Origin: Arthrobacter agilis | Lineage (GTDB): Bacteria; Actinomycetota; Actinomycetes; Actinomycetales; Micrococcaceae | Direction of reading: 5' to 3' | NCBI RefSeq assembly: GCF_002157505.1 | Contig: NZ_NFSC01000029.1 | Span: 124,001-188,000, forward strand | DNA length: 64,000 nucleotides | Part shown: piece by piece, positions 16,941 to 24,851 of the stretch | Numbering within the stretch: the first letter of the stretch is position 1 | How the letters are laid out: each line of letters starts with the position of its first letter | Notes under the pieces: model-generated | Seen by the model: only the letters and a program-made list of their open reading frames with translations | Told to the model about the DNA's origin: nothing | The model's database searches: none | Program-made: the position numbers and the translations under genes

Positions 16941-17723
16941 GTGACCTTTCCCCAGCGATACGTGGCCCTTGGCGATTCCTTCACCGAAGGGGTGGGTGAC
17001 TGGGACCCGGCCTCCCCCAACGGCGTCCGCGGCTGGGCCGACCGTGTGGCCGAGCAGCTCATCCTGGCCGACGCGTCCTGGGGCTACGCGAACCTCGCGA
17101 TCCGCGGCAAGAAGATGCGCCAGATCCTCGACGAGCAGATCGACGCAGCGCTGGCGCTCGCACCGACGCTCGTCACCATCTACGCCGGCGCCAACGACAT
17201 CCTGCGTCCCCGGATCGACATCGACCGGCTGATGTCCTCCTACGACGACGGCATCGGCAGGCTCCGCGACGCGGGAGCCGAGGTCGTGCTCTTCACCGGT
17301 TTCGACGCATCGGGGTCCGCCGTCTTCGGCAAGACCCGTGGGCGCACCGCCGTCTACAACGAGTGGGTGCGCGAGATCGCCGACAGGCGCGGGGCCACCA
17401 TCGTCGACTACTGGCGCCTGCGCGAGTTCCAGGACTGGAGGTACTGGGACGTCGACCGGATGCACATGTCCACGGCGGGACACACGCTCATGGCCGCCCG
17501 GGTCCTGGAGGCCATGAAGGCCTCGCATGCCATCGACCTGCCGGAGCTCGACGCGCGCCCGGCCCTTCGGCGGATGGAACAGCTGCGGGCGGATGCGCAG
17601 TGGGCGCGCGAGTACGTCACGCCTTGGGTCGGCAGGCGCCTGCGCGGAGTCTCCTCCGGGGATGCCCTCACGGCGAAGTACCCGGCCCCGGTCCACCCGC
17701 ACTGGGCCTCCGTTTCCGCCTGA
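16941..17723 (+). CDS. SGNH/GDSL hydrolase
   Basis: This 260-residue esterase-fold protein has block I ALGDSFTEG (residues 9-17, nucleophile Ser13), the block III G-x-N-D motif YAGANDI and the block V D-x-x-H motif in DRMHMSTAGH, completing the SGNH set. No signal peptide is visible, so it is probably cytoplasmic. The substrate is unknown, but acyl-ester hydrolysis is expected. It starts at GTG only 81 bases from the divergent DagK gene, so the promoters overlap. Confidence 0.88.
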   Translation: MTFPQRYVALGDSFTEGVGDWDPASPNGVRGWADRVAEQLILADASWGYANLAIRGKKMRQILDEQIDAALALAPTLVTIYAGANDILRPRIDIDRLMSSYDDGIGRLRDAGAEVVLFTGFDASGSAVFGKTRGRTAVYNEWVREIADRRGATIVDYWRLREFQDWRYWDVDRMHMSTAGHTLMAARVLEAMKASHAIDLPELDARPALRRMEQLRADAQWAREYVTPWVGRRLRGVSSGDALTAKYPAPVHPHWASVSA

Positions 17724-17820
17724 GGGCCTGCGCGAGTACGGCTTCCGCCCCGTCCGCAACCCGTCCGGGGTGCCGGAGGCCCTCTACGGGGCGAGGGAAG
17801 GCGTATGCCAGAATGAGCGG

Positions 17821-18390
17821 ATGGCGGCGCAATGGCTCACACCCGACGAGCGGCGGGCATGGCTGGCTCTCTACGCGCTGACGTCCCTGCTCCCGGCATC
17901 CCTCGACGCCCACCTGTTCCGTGAGGCCCGGATCACCCTGTTCGACTACCACGTGCTGGCGATGCTCTCCGAGTCGGAAGGGGCGCGCCTGCCCATGAGC
18001 GAGCTCGCCGGCCGCTCGGCGGCGTCGCTCTCACGCCTGAGCCACGTGGTGAAGAAGCTGGAGGCGCGGGGCTGGGTCACCAGGCTGCCCTCCGATTCCG
18101 ACGGACGCGTGACCACCGCCTCGCTCACCCCTGCAGGGCTCGGGATGCTGACCGAACTCGCCGTGTCCCACGTCTCGCAGGTCCGCTCCACGGTGTTCGA
18201 CGCCCTGGACGGACAGGACGTCGCGGACCTGGAGAGGGTGGGCCGCAAGATCCTTCGGGGCATGGACGGCGCCCACTGGATCCTGTCCGACGGCGAGGCG
18301 GCGGCCGAGGCCGCCGTCCTGCACGCCGCATCCCCCTCCGCCGGGGGACCGGTCGCCACCGATCATGAGGCACTCACCACCGGGCAGTGA
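17821..18390 (+). CDS. MarR-family transcriptional regulator
   Basis: This 189-residue winged-helix regulator has a helix-turn-helix in MSELAGRSAASLSRLSHVVKKLEARGWV and a wing in RLPSDSDGRVTTASLTPAG, the standard MarR layout. Helices on both sides form the dimer. The last ~30 residues (Ala/Gly/Pro-rich) are an extension. The ribosome site is weak and the frame is open upstream, so the start is uncertain. It lies 22 bases upstream of the GlgC-like gene and may share its transcript. The effector is unknown. Confidence 0.82.
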   Translation: MAAQWLTPDERRAWLALYALTSLLPASLDAHLFREARITLFDYHVLAMLSESEGARLPMSELAGRSAASLSRLSHVVKKLEARGWVTRLPSDSDGRVTTASLTPAGLGMLTELAVSHVSQVRSTVFDALDGQDVADLERVGRKILRGMDGAHWILSDGEAAAEAAVLHAASPSAGGPVATDHEALTTGQ

Positions 18391-18412
18391 CCCGGCAGGA
18401 CAAGGACGGCAG

Positions 18413-19555
18413 ATGGACCAGAGCGCACAGTTCGGGCACCAGCCCCGCATCCTCGCGATCGTGCTGGCAGGTGGAGCGGGAGGGCGCCTCGGCGCCCTGA
18501 CCCACCACCGGGCGAAACCGGCCATGCCGCTGGGGGGCAGCTTCCGGCTGATCGACGTCTCCCTGTCCAACCTGCACCACAGCGGGATCTCCGATGTCTG
18601 GATCATGGAGCAGTACCAGCCCAAGACCATCAACGACCACCTCCGCAACGGCCGGCCCTGGGACCTCGACCGCACACGCGGCGGGCTGCTGGTGCTGCCT
18701 CCCTTCAGCGGCCACGAGGGGGAGGGGTTCGCCGAGGGGAACGCGGACGGCCTGCTCCGCCAGGCCGCCTTCATCCGCGACTTCGCACCGGACCTGGTCC
18801 TGGTGCTCAGCTCCGACCACCTGTACCGCCTGGACTACCGTGACGTCGTCGACACCCACCTCCGCACGGGCGCAGCCCTGACCATGGTCACGGTCGACTT
18901 CGACGGCGACGCCTCCAACCACGGCGTCGTCACGGTCGACGACGACGGCAGGGTGACCGGCTTCGCCTACAAGCCCGAGGAGCCGCAGACCAGGATTGTC
19001 ACGGCGGAGGTCTTCCTCTACACGGCAGCGACACTCCTCGATGCGCTCGGGCACCTGCAGGACCACCAGGACGGGCTCGGGGACTACGGGCACCACCTCG
19101 TGCCGCACCTCGTCGAGCAGGGATCCGTCGTCGAGCACCGGCTCGAGGGGTACTGGCGGGACCTCGGCACGCCGGCCAACTACCTCCGCGCTCACCTCGA
19201 CCTGGTGGACGGCAAGGGCCTGGACCTCGCCGATCCGGACTGGCCGATCCTCACCGAGCCCCCGCAGGTGGCTCCGGCCTTCCTCGGCGAGGGCGCCGTG
19301 GTGGCCGATTCCCTTCTGGCCCCCGGGGCCGCGGTGTATGGAACCGTCCGCAGGAGCGTCATCGGTTCCGGGGCCACGGTCGAGGCCGGCGCCGTCGTCG
19401 AGGATTCCGTCCTCCTGAACCGGGTCCGGCTGAGGCAGGGCGCGCACGTCAAATACGCGATCGTCGATTCGGGCGCCGACGTCTCCGGGGAGCGGGTGGG
19501 CGCCGGACCGGACGCTCCCGCCGTCGTCGACCGGGACGGGCGGCGCACCGACTGA
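18413..19555 (+). CDS. GlgC-like glucose-1-phosphate adenylyltransferase family protein
   Basis: This 380-residue nucleotidyltransferase has the N-terminal motif VLAGGAGGRLGALTHHRAKPAMPLGGSFRLIDVSLSN and SSDHLYRLDYRD, both typical of ADP-glucose pyrophosphorylase. A left-handed beta-helix C-domain (AVVADSLLAPGAAVYGTVRRSVIGSGATVEAGAVVEDSVLL) follows. It is shorter than a typical GlgC (about 400-430 residues) and GAL replaces the usual PLT region, so it may be a paralogue with another sugar phosphate. AAGGA six bases before the ATG selects this start over an upstream ATG. Confidence 0.75.
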   Translation: MDQSAQFGHQPRILAIVLAGGAGGRLGALTHHRAKPAMPLGGSFRLIDVSLSNLHHSGISDVWIMEQYQPKTINDHLRNGRPWDLDRTRGGLLVLPPFSGHEGEGFAEGNADGLLRQAAFIRDFAPDLVLVLSSDHLYRLDYRDVVDTHLRTGAALTMVTVDFDGDASNHGVVTVDDDGRVTGFAYKPEEPQTRIVTAEVFLYTAATLLDALGHLQDHQDGLGDYGHHLVPHLVEQGSVVEHRLEGYWRDLGTPANYLRAHLDLVDGKGLDLADPDWPILTEPPQVAPAFLGEGAVVADSLLAPGAAVYGTVRRSVIGSGATVEAGAVVEDSVLLNRVRLRQGAHVKYAIVDSGADVSGERVGAGPDAPAVVDRDGRRTD

Positions 19556-19860
19556 CCCGGTTTGGTCGAGCCGGATCCTGTCGGTAGTATGGAAGGGCGT
19601 TTGGCTGTGGCCGATGCCGACCCGTTCCAGGACGGGCCGGGATTTGCCCAGCTACCCGTGACTACCTAGAATTTAAGGCTGTGCCGGCCGCAAGGCCGCG
19701 CCCGCCTAATCTTCACCGTCTTCCCCGCGGCGAGGCGCTTCGGCAGGTTCTCACCCTGCCAGGTCAACCTCCGGAAAGCTGCAGTAATAACGGTGTCATT
19801 ACTGGTGGCGGGACGCTCAACAAGTGATTCCGTCACGTTCATCTAATCTGGAGGAGAGTT
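19556..19860 (+). promoter_or_regulatory. 305-base leader region of the rpmB operon
   Basis: No gene is visible. The stretch contains small hairpins, for example GGCAGG/CCTGCC near 19742-19760 and GGCCGCAAGGCC near 19688. It also has a symmetric element AGTAAT...ATTACT at 19783-19803, 58-78 bases before the rpmB start. The ribosome site GGAGGAG precedes the ATG at 19861. The length suggests a structured or regulated leader. Confidence 0.4.
19783..19803. promoter_or_regulatory. Inverted repeat upstream of rpmB (candidate operator)
   Basis: Six-base arms AGTAAT and ATTACT are separated by nine bases, with further partial symmetry (AAC/GTG-type) inside, giving an imperfect 21-bp palindrome. Cys-free ribosomal protein operons are commonly Zur-repressed in actinobacteria. 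This element does not match the classic 7-1-7 Zur box, so the regulator is uncertain. Confidence 0.35.
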
Positions 19861-20097
19861 ATGGCAGCCCACTGCCAAGTGACCGGAGCCGAGCCCGGCT
19901 TTGGACACAGCATTTCGCACTCGCACCGCCGCAACAAGCGCCGGTTCGACCCCAACATTCAGAAGAAGCGCTACTACGTGCCTTCCCTGCGCCGCAACGT
20001 GACGCTGCAGGTCTCCGCCCGCGGCATCAAGACGATTGACGTCCGCGGCATCGACGCTGTCGTGGCGTCCATCCTCGCGAGGGGAGTGAAGCTCTAA
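19861..20097 (+). CDS. rpmB: 50S ribosomal protein L28 (zinc-free type)
   Basis: The protein is 78 residues, beginning [24 protein letters not shown], with the L28 core [21 protein letters not shown]. It has a single cysteine (Cys5) and no CxxC pairs, so it is the C- form that does not bind zinc. It is first in the rpmB-rpmG-rpsN operon and overlaps rpmG by one base (TAATG). Confidence 0.95.
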   Translation: MAAHCQVTGAEPGFGHSISHSHRRNKRRFDPNIQKKRYYVPSLRRNVTLQVSARGIKTIDVRGIDAVVASILARGVKL

Positions 20098-20264
20098 TGG
20101 CAAAGGACAAGGACGTACGTCCGATCATCAAGCTGAAGTCCACCGCTGGTACGGGCTACACCTACGTGACGCGCAAGAACCGTCGTAACGATCCGGACCG
20201 CATGGTCCTGATGAAGTACGACCCCAAGATCCGCAAGCACGTCGAATTCCGAGAGGAGCGCTAA
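20097..20264 (+). CDS. rpmG: 50S ribosomal protein L33 (zinc-free type)
   Basis: This 55-residue L33 begins [20 protein letters not shown] and contains [21 protein letters not shown]. It contains no cysteine, so it is the C- paralogue lacking the zinc ribbon. The start overlaps the rpmB stop by one base, and rpsN begins two bases after its stop. Confidence 0.95.
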   Translation: MAKDKDVRPIIKLKSTAGTGYTYVTRKNRRNDPDRMVLMKYDPKIRKHVEFREER

Positions 20265-20266
20265 AC

Positions 20267-20572
20267 ATGGCCAAGAAGTCAAAGATTGCTCGTAACGAGC
20301 AGCGCAAGGTCATCGTCGAGCGCTACGCGGCCAAGCGCCTCGAGCTCAAGAAGACCCTCGTCGACGAGAACGCCACCGACGAAGCACGCGAAGCAGCACG
20401 CCTCGGCCTGCAGAAGCTTCCCCGCAACGCCTCGCCGGTACGCCTGCGCAACCGCGACCAGATCGATGGCCGCCCCCGTGGCACCATCCAGAAGTTCGGT
20501 ATCTCGCGTATCCGCTTCCGCGACATGGCTCACAAGGGCGAACTGCCCGGCGTGACCAAGTCGAGCTGGTAG
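20267..20572 (+). CDS. rpsN: 30S ribosomal protein S14 (long, zinc-free type)
   Basis: This 101-residue S14 has the conserved [43 protein letters not shown]. It is the long form without cysteines, as opposed to the ~61-residue zinc-binding S14. It is the last gene of the operon. A perfect 14-bp stem with a UUCG loop terminates the transcript 57 bases later. Confidence 0.95.
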   Translation: MAKKSKIARNEQRKVIVERYAAKRLELKKTLVDENATDEAREAARLGLQKLPRNASPVRLRNRDQIDGRPRGTIQKFGISRIRFRDMAHKGELPGVTKSSW

Positions 20573-20629
20573 CAGCCCCCGGGACACTCCAGTCCCACAG
20601 CACCACGCACCGCCTCGCGCGGTGAGCAG

Positions 20630-20661
20630 AGAAGCCGGCAACCTTCGGGTTGCCGGCTTCT
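20630..20661 (+). terminator. Strong hairpin terminator after rpsN
   Basis: Perfect arms AGAAGCCGGCAACC and GGTTGCCGGCTTCT surround a TTCG tetraloop and are followed by TCGTTT. It is the most stable terminator-like structure in the window. Confidence 0.85.
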
Positions 20662-20688
20662 TCGTTTCCACGCCATGACCAGCCCTGC

Positions 20689-20711
20689 AATCCCTCGGGG
20701 GCAGAGGGATT
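20689..20711 (+). repeat. Hairpin in the ANTAR gene leader
   Basis: Perfect 8-bp arms AATCCCTC and GAGGGATT enclose the loop GGGGGCA. Six loop bases (GGGGGC) are exactly complementary to GCCCCC at 20715-20720, just after the stem, so two mutually exclusive pairings are possible. The structure lies 144 bases before the ANTAR start codon. Confidence 0.4.
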
Positions 20712-20854
20712 CCGGCCCCCAGGCCACGGCATGTCTGCGGAACATCTCGACTTCCTGTCCTCACGAGATGGTTCTTCGGCGGCACAACACGTGAGAGGGT
20801 GTCTGGAAGGGACCTGTCGAACGGGGTCACGGGGGACAACACGAGGATCGCATC

Positions 20855-21157
20855 ATGGGGCACGACCCGAACGACCCGGCCGATGGCGTGACGGGCCGGG
20901 ACCGCCTTGCGGCGCTCGAGCAAGTATCGGAGCGGCTGCGGGAAGTAACAGAGAAAGTCGAACACCTGACCATCGCGTTGCAGAGCCGGGACGTGATCGG
21001 ACAGGCAAAAGGAATCCTGATGGAACGCTACGGGCTGACCGGCGAGCAGGCTTTCGAACTTCTCACCGTGACGAGTTCGAACACCAACACGAAGCTCCTC
21101 CAGGTTGCTGTGGAACTCGTCACCACGGGGCGGCTGAGCGGGACCCCGCAGCAATAA
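20855..21157 (+). CDS. ANTAR domain RNA-binding protein
   Basis: This 100-residue protein has a short helical N-terminus (RLAALEQVSERLREVTEKVEHL). An ANTAR domain follows at residues ~38-93: LQSRDVIGQAKGILMERYGLTGEQAFELLTVTSSNTNTKLLQVAVELVTTG. ANTAR domains bind paired hexaloop hairpins to stop transcription termination. No GAF, PAS or receiver domain is attached, so how it is switched is unclear. Flanking DNA has little coding content and separates rpsN from the HU gene. Confidence 0.82.
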   Translation: MGHDPNDPADGVTGRDRLAALEQVSERLREVTEKVEHLTIALQSRDVIGQAKGILMERYGLTGEQAFELLTVTSSNTNTKLLQVAVELVTTGRLSGTPQQ

Positions 21158-21493
21158 CTGCACGTCCATGTGCTTGCGCCCGTTACCGACGCGGCAGCCG
21201 TCAGGTGTGCACTCATCGGAGTACCCCGGGGATGCCTGTAGCAGCACGTGGATCCGTACCGCTAGCGGCACCCCCAGGAGCACCCCTAAGTTGCCCTCTG
21301 TTAAACAACCTAACTAAATTCTATGCCCGGTTACCCACCAGTACGTGCACAACTGGCGGAGCCGGAAAAAACAGCGTCGCAAGCGCAGGAAATCTGCATC
21401 ATCACCGGGCGGTTGCCTTCCTGATCGCCGGGTCCGGTCGCGAAGGCACCCTCTCACTCAGGCCGTGGAGGTCTTCCTGCTCGCGCGTGGACC
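21158..21493. other. Non-coding stretch after the ANTAR gene
   Basis: No convincing gene is present. The segment is AT-richer than the rest of the window around 21295-21330 (TTAAACAACCTAACTAAATTC) and contains short GC hairpin-like pieces. It may be degraded DNA or hold an untranslated RNA; nothing specific is recognised. Confidence 0.4.
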
Positions 21494-21730
21494 CTAATTG
21501 AGGGTCGCTGCCGCGGTGCTGGTCTTGATGTCGCGGGCGGTGGCCAGCATCTCACTGGTGGTGATCCCGTGATCAGGACCCCAATAGGCCCGGAGGCCCT
21601 TGTCGAGTTCGACCGCTATGGCCTTGGCATCCAATCTGCCGGCGGCGGGTAGGACGTCCCGGACCGCGAATACCAGGGCTCCGGCCATGGTCTGCGGTTC
21701 GCCGGCCGTGCCTCGTACCTCAGATCCCAT
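21494..21730 (-). CDS. Small hypothetical protein
   Basis: This 78-residue candidate begins MGSEVRGTAGEPQ and contains ALVFAVRDVLPAAGRLDAKAIAVELDKGLRAYWGPDHGITTSEMLATARDIKTSTAA. That is an ordered helical composition with reasonable codon use, so it may be real. No family is recognised. The ribosome site before this ATG is weak, and a longer form from 21838 is possible. It lies on the opposite strand to its neighbours, in the low-coding stretch between the ANTAR and HU genes. Confidence 0.4.
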   Translation of the reverse strand: MGSEVRGTAGEPQTMAGALVFAVRDVLPAAGRLDAKAIAVELDKGLRAYWGPDHGITTSEMLATARDIKTSTAAATLN

Positions 21731-22282
21731 GACGTGCCTGCCGCCCTGGGTTCGACGGCTCAGGCGAGGACGTGTCGGCAGTACTGGGATGTCCTCCTCG
21801 AAGGAGTGTGGTGCCGGGCTGATCGGGTTCGGGGGCAAGAAGATTCACGGGTTACTCCACGATGACCGCTTGATGGCCTTCTGCTAGACCGCGGTCCATG
21901 GAGCCTAGTTCGAACCGCTCCGGAAAAAAACAAGCACGGTTAGCATCACCAGCGCTTGAGTGGCTTTCGAAGTGCTCGCCTCCGTGAGCTCGACCACGAA
22001 CACCAGGCTCCATCGGGTCGCCCTGGACCTGATCGTCAGTCGGACACTGCGCGGTCTTCCACAGCAGTAACGGCTGGTGCCGATGACTCGAGCCGGCTGC
22101 ACCCTGCGCACAGCCCACTGCAGTCGCCGCGGGCCCGAAACATCCTCGAAATGATCGTGTTTAAGCTGAAAAGCCGCGTAAACACGCGGGGCGGGGCGTC
22201 CAAGCTGATAGGTTTTCGGACAGAGGCTTTCCGAATACCGGGGAAAGCTCGTTCAGAAGAGTGACGTCCAGGAGGACCTAAA
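21731..22282. other. Intergenic region upstream of the HU gene
   Basis: About 550 bases hold no gene that can be supported. An inverted repeat CGTGTTTA/TAAACACG spans 22156-22186, about 97 bases before the HU start. The last 25 bases hold the HU ribosome site AGGAGGA. Confidence 0.4.
22156..22186. repeat. Inverted repeat upstream of HU
   Basis: Perfect 8-base arms CGTGTTTA and TAAACACG are separated by 15 bases. It could be an operator or an RNA hairpin in the HU leader. Confidence 0.35.
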
Positions 22283-22561
22283 TTGGCTAAAAACCGTAGT
22301 GAACTTGTTGCCGAGGTAGCAGCGAAGGCTGACACCAGCCAGGCTTCAGTCAACAGCGTCCTTGACGCGCTGTTCGACGTCTTCGCCGAGTCCATCGCCA
22401 AGGACGAGAAGATCACCATTCCCGGATGGCTCGCCGTCGAGCGCACCAGCCGTGCCGCCCGCACCGGACGCAACCCCCAGACCGGCGAGACCATCCAGAT
22501 CGCCGCCGGCCACAGCGTCAAGCTGACCGCCGGTTCGAAGCTCAAGGCTTCCGCCAAGTAG
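22283..22561 (+). CDS. hup: HU-family DNA-binding protein
   Basis: This 92-residue histone-like protein begins at TTG with AGGAGGA seven bases upstream (MAKNRSELVAEVAAKADTSQASVNSVLDALFDVFAESIAKDEKI). The beta-arm region RTGRNPQTGETIQI is the classic HU DNA-binding ribbon, and it ends AGSKLKASAK. It lacks the long Lys/Ala tail of mycobacterial HupB. A strong terminator follows. Confidence 0.93.
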   Translation: MAKNRSELVAEVAAKADTSQASVNSVLDALFDVFAESIAKDEKITIPGWLAVERTSRAARTGRNPQTGETIQIAAGHSVKLTAGSKLKASAK

Positions 22562-22595
22562 TCCATCGAGTAGTCCACCACGTAGTACGTGCCCC

Positions 22596-22628
22596 GAAGG
22601 ACCGCTGCCGGAACGGCAGCGGTCCTTC
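22596..22628 (+). terminator. Hairpin terminator after the HU gene
   Basis: Perfect 15-bp arms GAAGGACCGCTGCCG and CGGCAGCGGTCCTTC surround the loop GAA, 35 bases after the stop codon. Confidence 0.8.
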
Positions 22629-22695
22629 GTCGCTCCGAGCTGCTGCGCTGCGGGCATCGCCGTCCCCGGTGCTCCCCGGGAGATTAGCCCTATTT

Positions 22696-22710
22696 TCTAC
22701 TCCGGGTAGA
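22696..22710. promoter_or_regulatory. Palindrome abutting the CopD/CtaG gene start
   Basis: TCTACTCCGGGTAGA has 5-bp perfect arms TCTAC/GTAGA and ends two bases before the candidate ATG at 22713. It overlaps a TAGAGA -10-like sequence. If that -10 is real, transcription would begin near 22719 and the GTG at 22722 would be a leaderless start. Confidence 0.35.
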
Positions 22711-22712
22711 GA

Positions 22713-24851
22713 ATGGTGTATGTGTCCACAACAGCGAAACACCCGCGCCAGACGCTTGCCGGCGCCTCTCCGGACCGTGCCATCGGCACCGGCTGGCTGA
22801 TCCTCGCGGGGGTCGTCGTCTTCGCAGCCCTCGTCGTGGCCCTGTTCTACTCGGGCGCGGCCGCCGCACGGCAGCTCGGCGACCCCGGTGCCCTGACGAG
22901 GTGGGGCCTGCCCGTCGCCAAGGTGCTGAACAACACGGCGGCTGCCGCCACCATCGGCGCCCTCGTCTTCGCGGTGGTCCTGCTGCCGCGGAAGGTCGGC
23001 GACAGCGGCCGGAAGCCGAAGGACGGTGCGGCCGAGCACCCCGCTTTCGCCCGTGTGCTGCTCCTGGCCTCCGTCTCGGCCGTCGTCTGGACGCTCGGGG
23101 CGCTCGGTGTCATGGTCTTCACCTACTCCGATGCCGCGGGCCTGCCGCTGAGCACGGACCCCGCGTACACGCAGGGGCTCGCCGCCTTCCTCACCGACTT
23201 CTCGACGGGGCGCGCGTGGCTGGTGACGTCCATCGTCTCCGCTGTCCTCGCCACGATCCTCTTCGGTGTCCGGTCGCAGACCGGCCTGGCGCTGACCCTG
23301 GTGCTGGCGCTCCTGAACCTCCTGCCCATGGCGCTGATCGGCCATTCCGCGAGCGGGGACGACCACAACGCCGCCGTGAACTCGATCGCGCTGCACCTCG
23401 TCGGAGTCTGCCTGTGGATGGGCGGGATCATCGCCCTGTCCGTCGTCAGCGGCACGCTAGGCGGACAGACCCTGCCGGTCCTGAAGCGCTTCTCGGCCCT
23501 CGCAGGGTTCGCCTTCGTCCTCGTGGTGGGCTCCGGCGTGGTGAATGCCAGCCTCCGCATCACGGACCTCGCGCAGCTCAGCTCCTCGTGGGGGCTGCTG
23601 GTCACCTTCAAGACCATCGCGACGCTGCTCCTCGGCGGTATCGGCTGGATGCACCGGCAGTGGATCATCCCGCAGCTCGAGGCATCCTCCGGCAGCGACG
23701 TGTCGAAGCTGTCCGCGCGCCGCGTGCTGTGGCAGCTCGTCGCCGTCGAGCTGGTCATCATGGGGGCCGTCTCCGGTGTGGCCGGTGCCCTCGGACGGAC
23801 CGCGCCCCCGCGCGCGGAGGAGCTCCCCACCGAGGCCGGCCCGGCCCGCATCCTGTCGGGTTACGACCTCCCGCCGGAGCCGACCGCGGGCCGCTGGCTG
23901 ACCGAATGGCGGCCGGACTGGCTGTGGATCACGGTCGCGCTGACGCTGGGCGTCGCCTACATCCTGGGCATGGTGAAACTGCACCGCCGCGGGGACTCGT
24001 GGTCCGTACCCCGGCTCCTCAGCTGGCTCCTGGGCCTGGCGCTGCTGACCTACTTCACGTCGGGTGCCCCGGCCATCTACGGCATGGTGCTCTTCAGCGC
24101 CCACATGATCGATCACATGGCGCTCACCATGGTGGTGCCGCTGTTCCTGGTGCTCGGCGCGCCCGTGACCCTCGCGCTCAAGGCGCTCGGTGCCCGCAGG
24201 GACGGCACGCGGGGGCTCCGGGAGTGGATCCTCGTGATCGTGCACTCCTGGCCGTCGAGGATCATCACGCACCCTCTGGTCGCCGCCGGCAACTTCGTGG
24301 CGTCCATCATCGTGTTCTACTACTCCCCGCTGTTCGGCTTCGCCCTGCGCGAGCACGTCGGCCACGAGCTGATGATCACGCACTTCCTCCTCACGGGCTA
24401 CATCTTCGTGCTCTCGATGATCGGCTCGGACCCCGTTCCGCTCCGCGCGCCCTACCCCCTGCGGATCCTGCTCCTCTTCGCGACCATGGCGTTCCATGCC
24501 TTCTTCGGGGTGACGCTGATGGGCTCGACGTCGCTGCTCGAGGCATCCTGGTTCGGCAACATGGGCCGCGAATGGGGTGCCTCGGCCCTCGCCGACCAGC
24601 AGGTGGGCGGCGCGGTGACCTGGGGAGTCGGCGAGATCCCGACCCTCCTCCTCGCGATCGGCGTGGCCGTTCTGTGGTCGCGGTCGGACGCGCGGGAGAC
24701 CAAGCGCAAGGACCGGGCGGCGGACAGGAATAACGACGCCGATCTCGAGGCTTACAACAACATGTTCTCCGACCTCGCCGCGCGCGACGTCGGACCCCGT
24801 CCGGGAGCCAAGCCCGCGGCGAGGGCCACCACAGCAGGAGACGATGAATGA
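22713..24851 (+). CDS. CopD-CtaG fusion: copper transport/cytochrome c oxidase assembly membrane protein
   Basis: This 712-residue polytopic protein has an N-terminal half (~20-330) of CopD type (copper resistance membrane domain, with conserved His in LIGHSASGDDHN and MHRQW). Its C-terminal half (~390-660) is of CtaG (caa3_CtaG) type: SGAPAIYGMVLFSAHMIDHMALTMVVPLFLVLGAPVTLALKAL. Such proteins are linked to copper delivery to cytochrome oxidase. GTG at 22722 is an alternative, possibly leaderless start. It overlaps the thioredoxin-NHL gene by ATGA, suggesting a joint extracytoplasmic redox/copper function. Confidence 0.85.
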   Translation: MVYVSTTAKHPRQTLAGASPDRAIGTGWLILAGVVVFAALVVALFYSGAAAARQLGDPGALTRWGLPVAKVLNNTAAAATIGALVFAVVLLPRKVGDSGRKPKDGAAEHPAFARVLLLASVSAVVWTLGALGVMVFTYSDAAGLPLSTDPAYTQGLAAFLTDFSTGRAWLVTSIVSAVLATILFGVRSQTGLALTLVLALLNLLPMALIGHSASGDDHNAAVNSIALHLVGVCLWMGGIIALSVVSGTLGGQTLPVLKRFSALAGFAFVLVVGSGVVNASLRITDLAQLSSSWGLLVTFKTIATLLLGGIGWMHRQWIIPQLEASSGSDVSKLSARRVLWQLVAVELVIMGAVSGVAGALGRTAPPRAEELPTEAGPARILSGYDLPPEPTAGRWLTEWRPDWLWITVALTLGVAYILGMVKLHRRGDSWSVPRLLSWLLGLALLTYFTSGAPAIYGMVLFSAHMIDHMALTMVVPLFLVLGAPVTLALKALGARRDGTRGLREWILVIVHSWPSRIITHPLVAAGNFVASIIVFYYSPLFGFALREHVGHELMITHFLLTGYIFVLSMIGSDPVPLRAPYPLRILLLFATMAFHAFFGVTLMGSTSLLEASWFGNMGREWGASALADQQVGGAVTWGVGEIPTLLLAIGVAVLWSRSDARETKRKDRAADRNNDADLEAYNNMFSDLAARDVGPRPGAKPAARATTAGDDE

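Noticed and set aside
20697-20720. H-type pseudoknot in the ANTAR leader
   Set aside because: The connecting loops would be 0 and 3 bases, too short to cross 6- and 8-bp stems; only alternative hairpins are kept.
21956-22581. Open frames on both strands before and across the HU gene
   Set aside because: Frames lack ribosome sites and known motifs, and several overlap HU in other frames.
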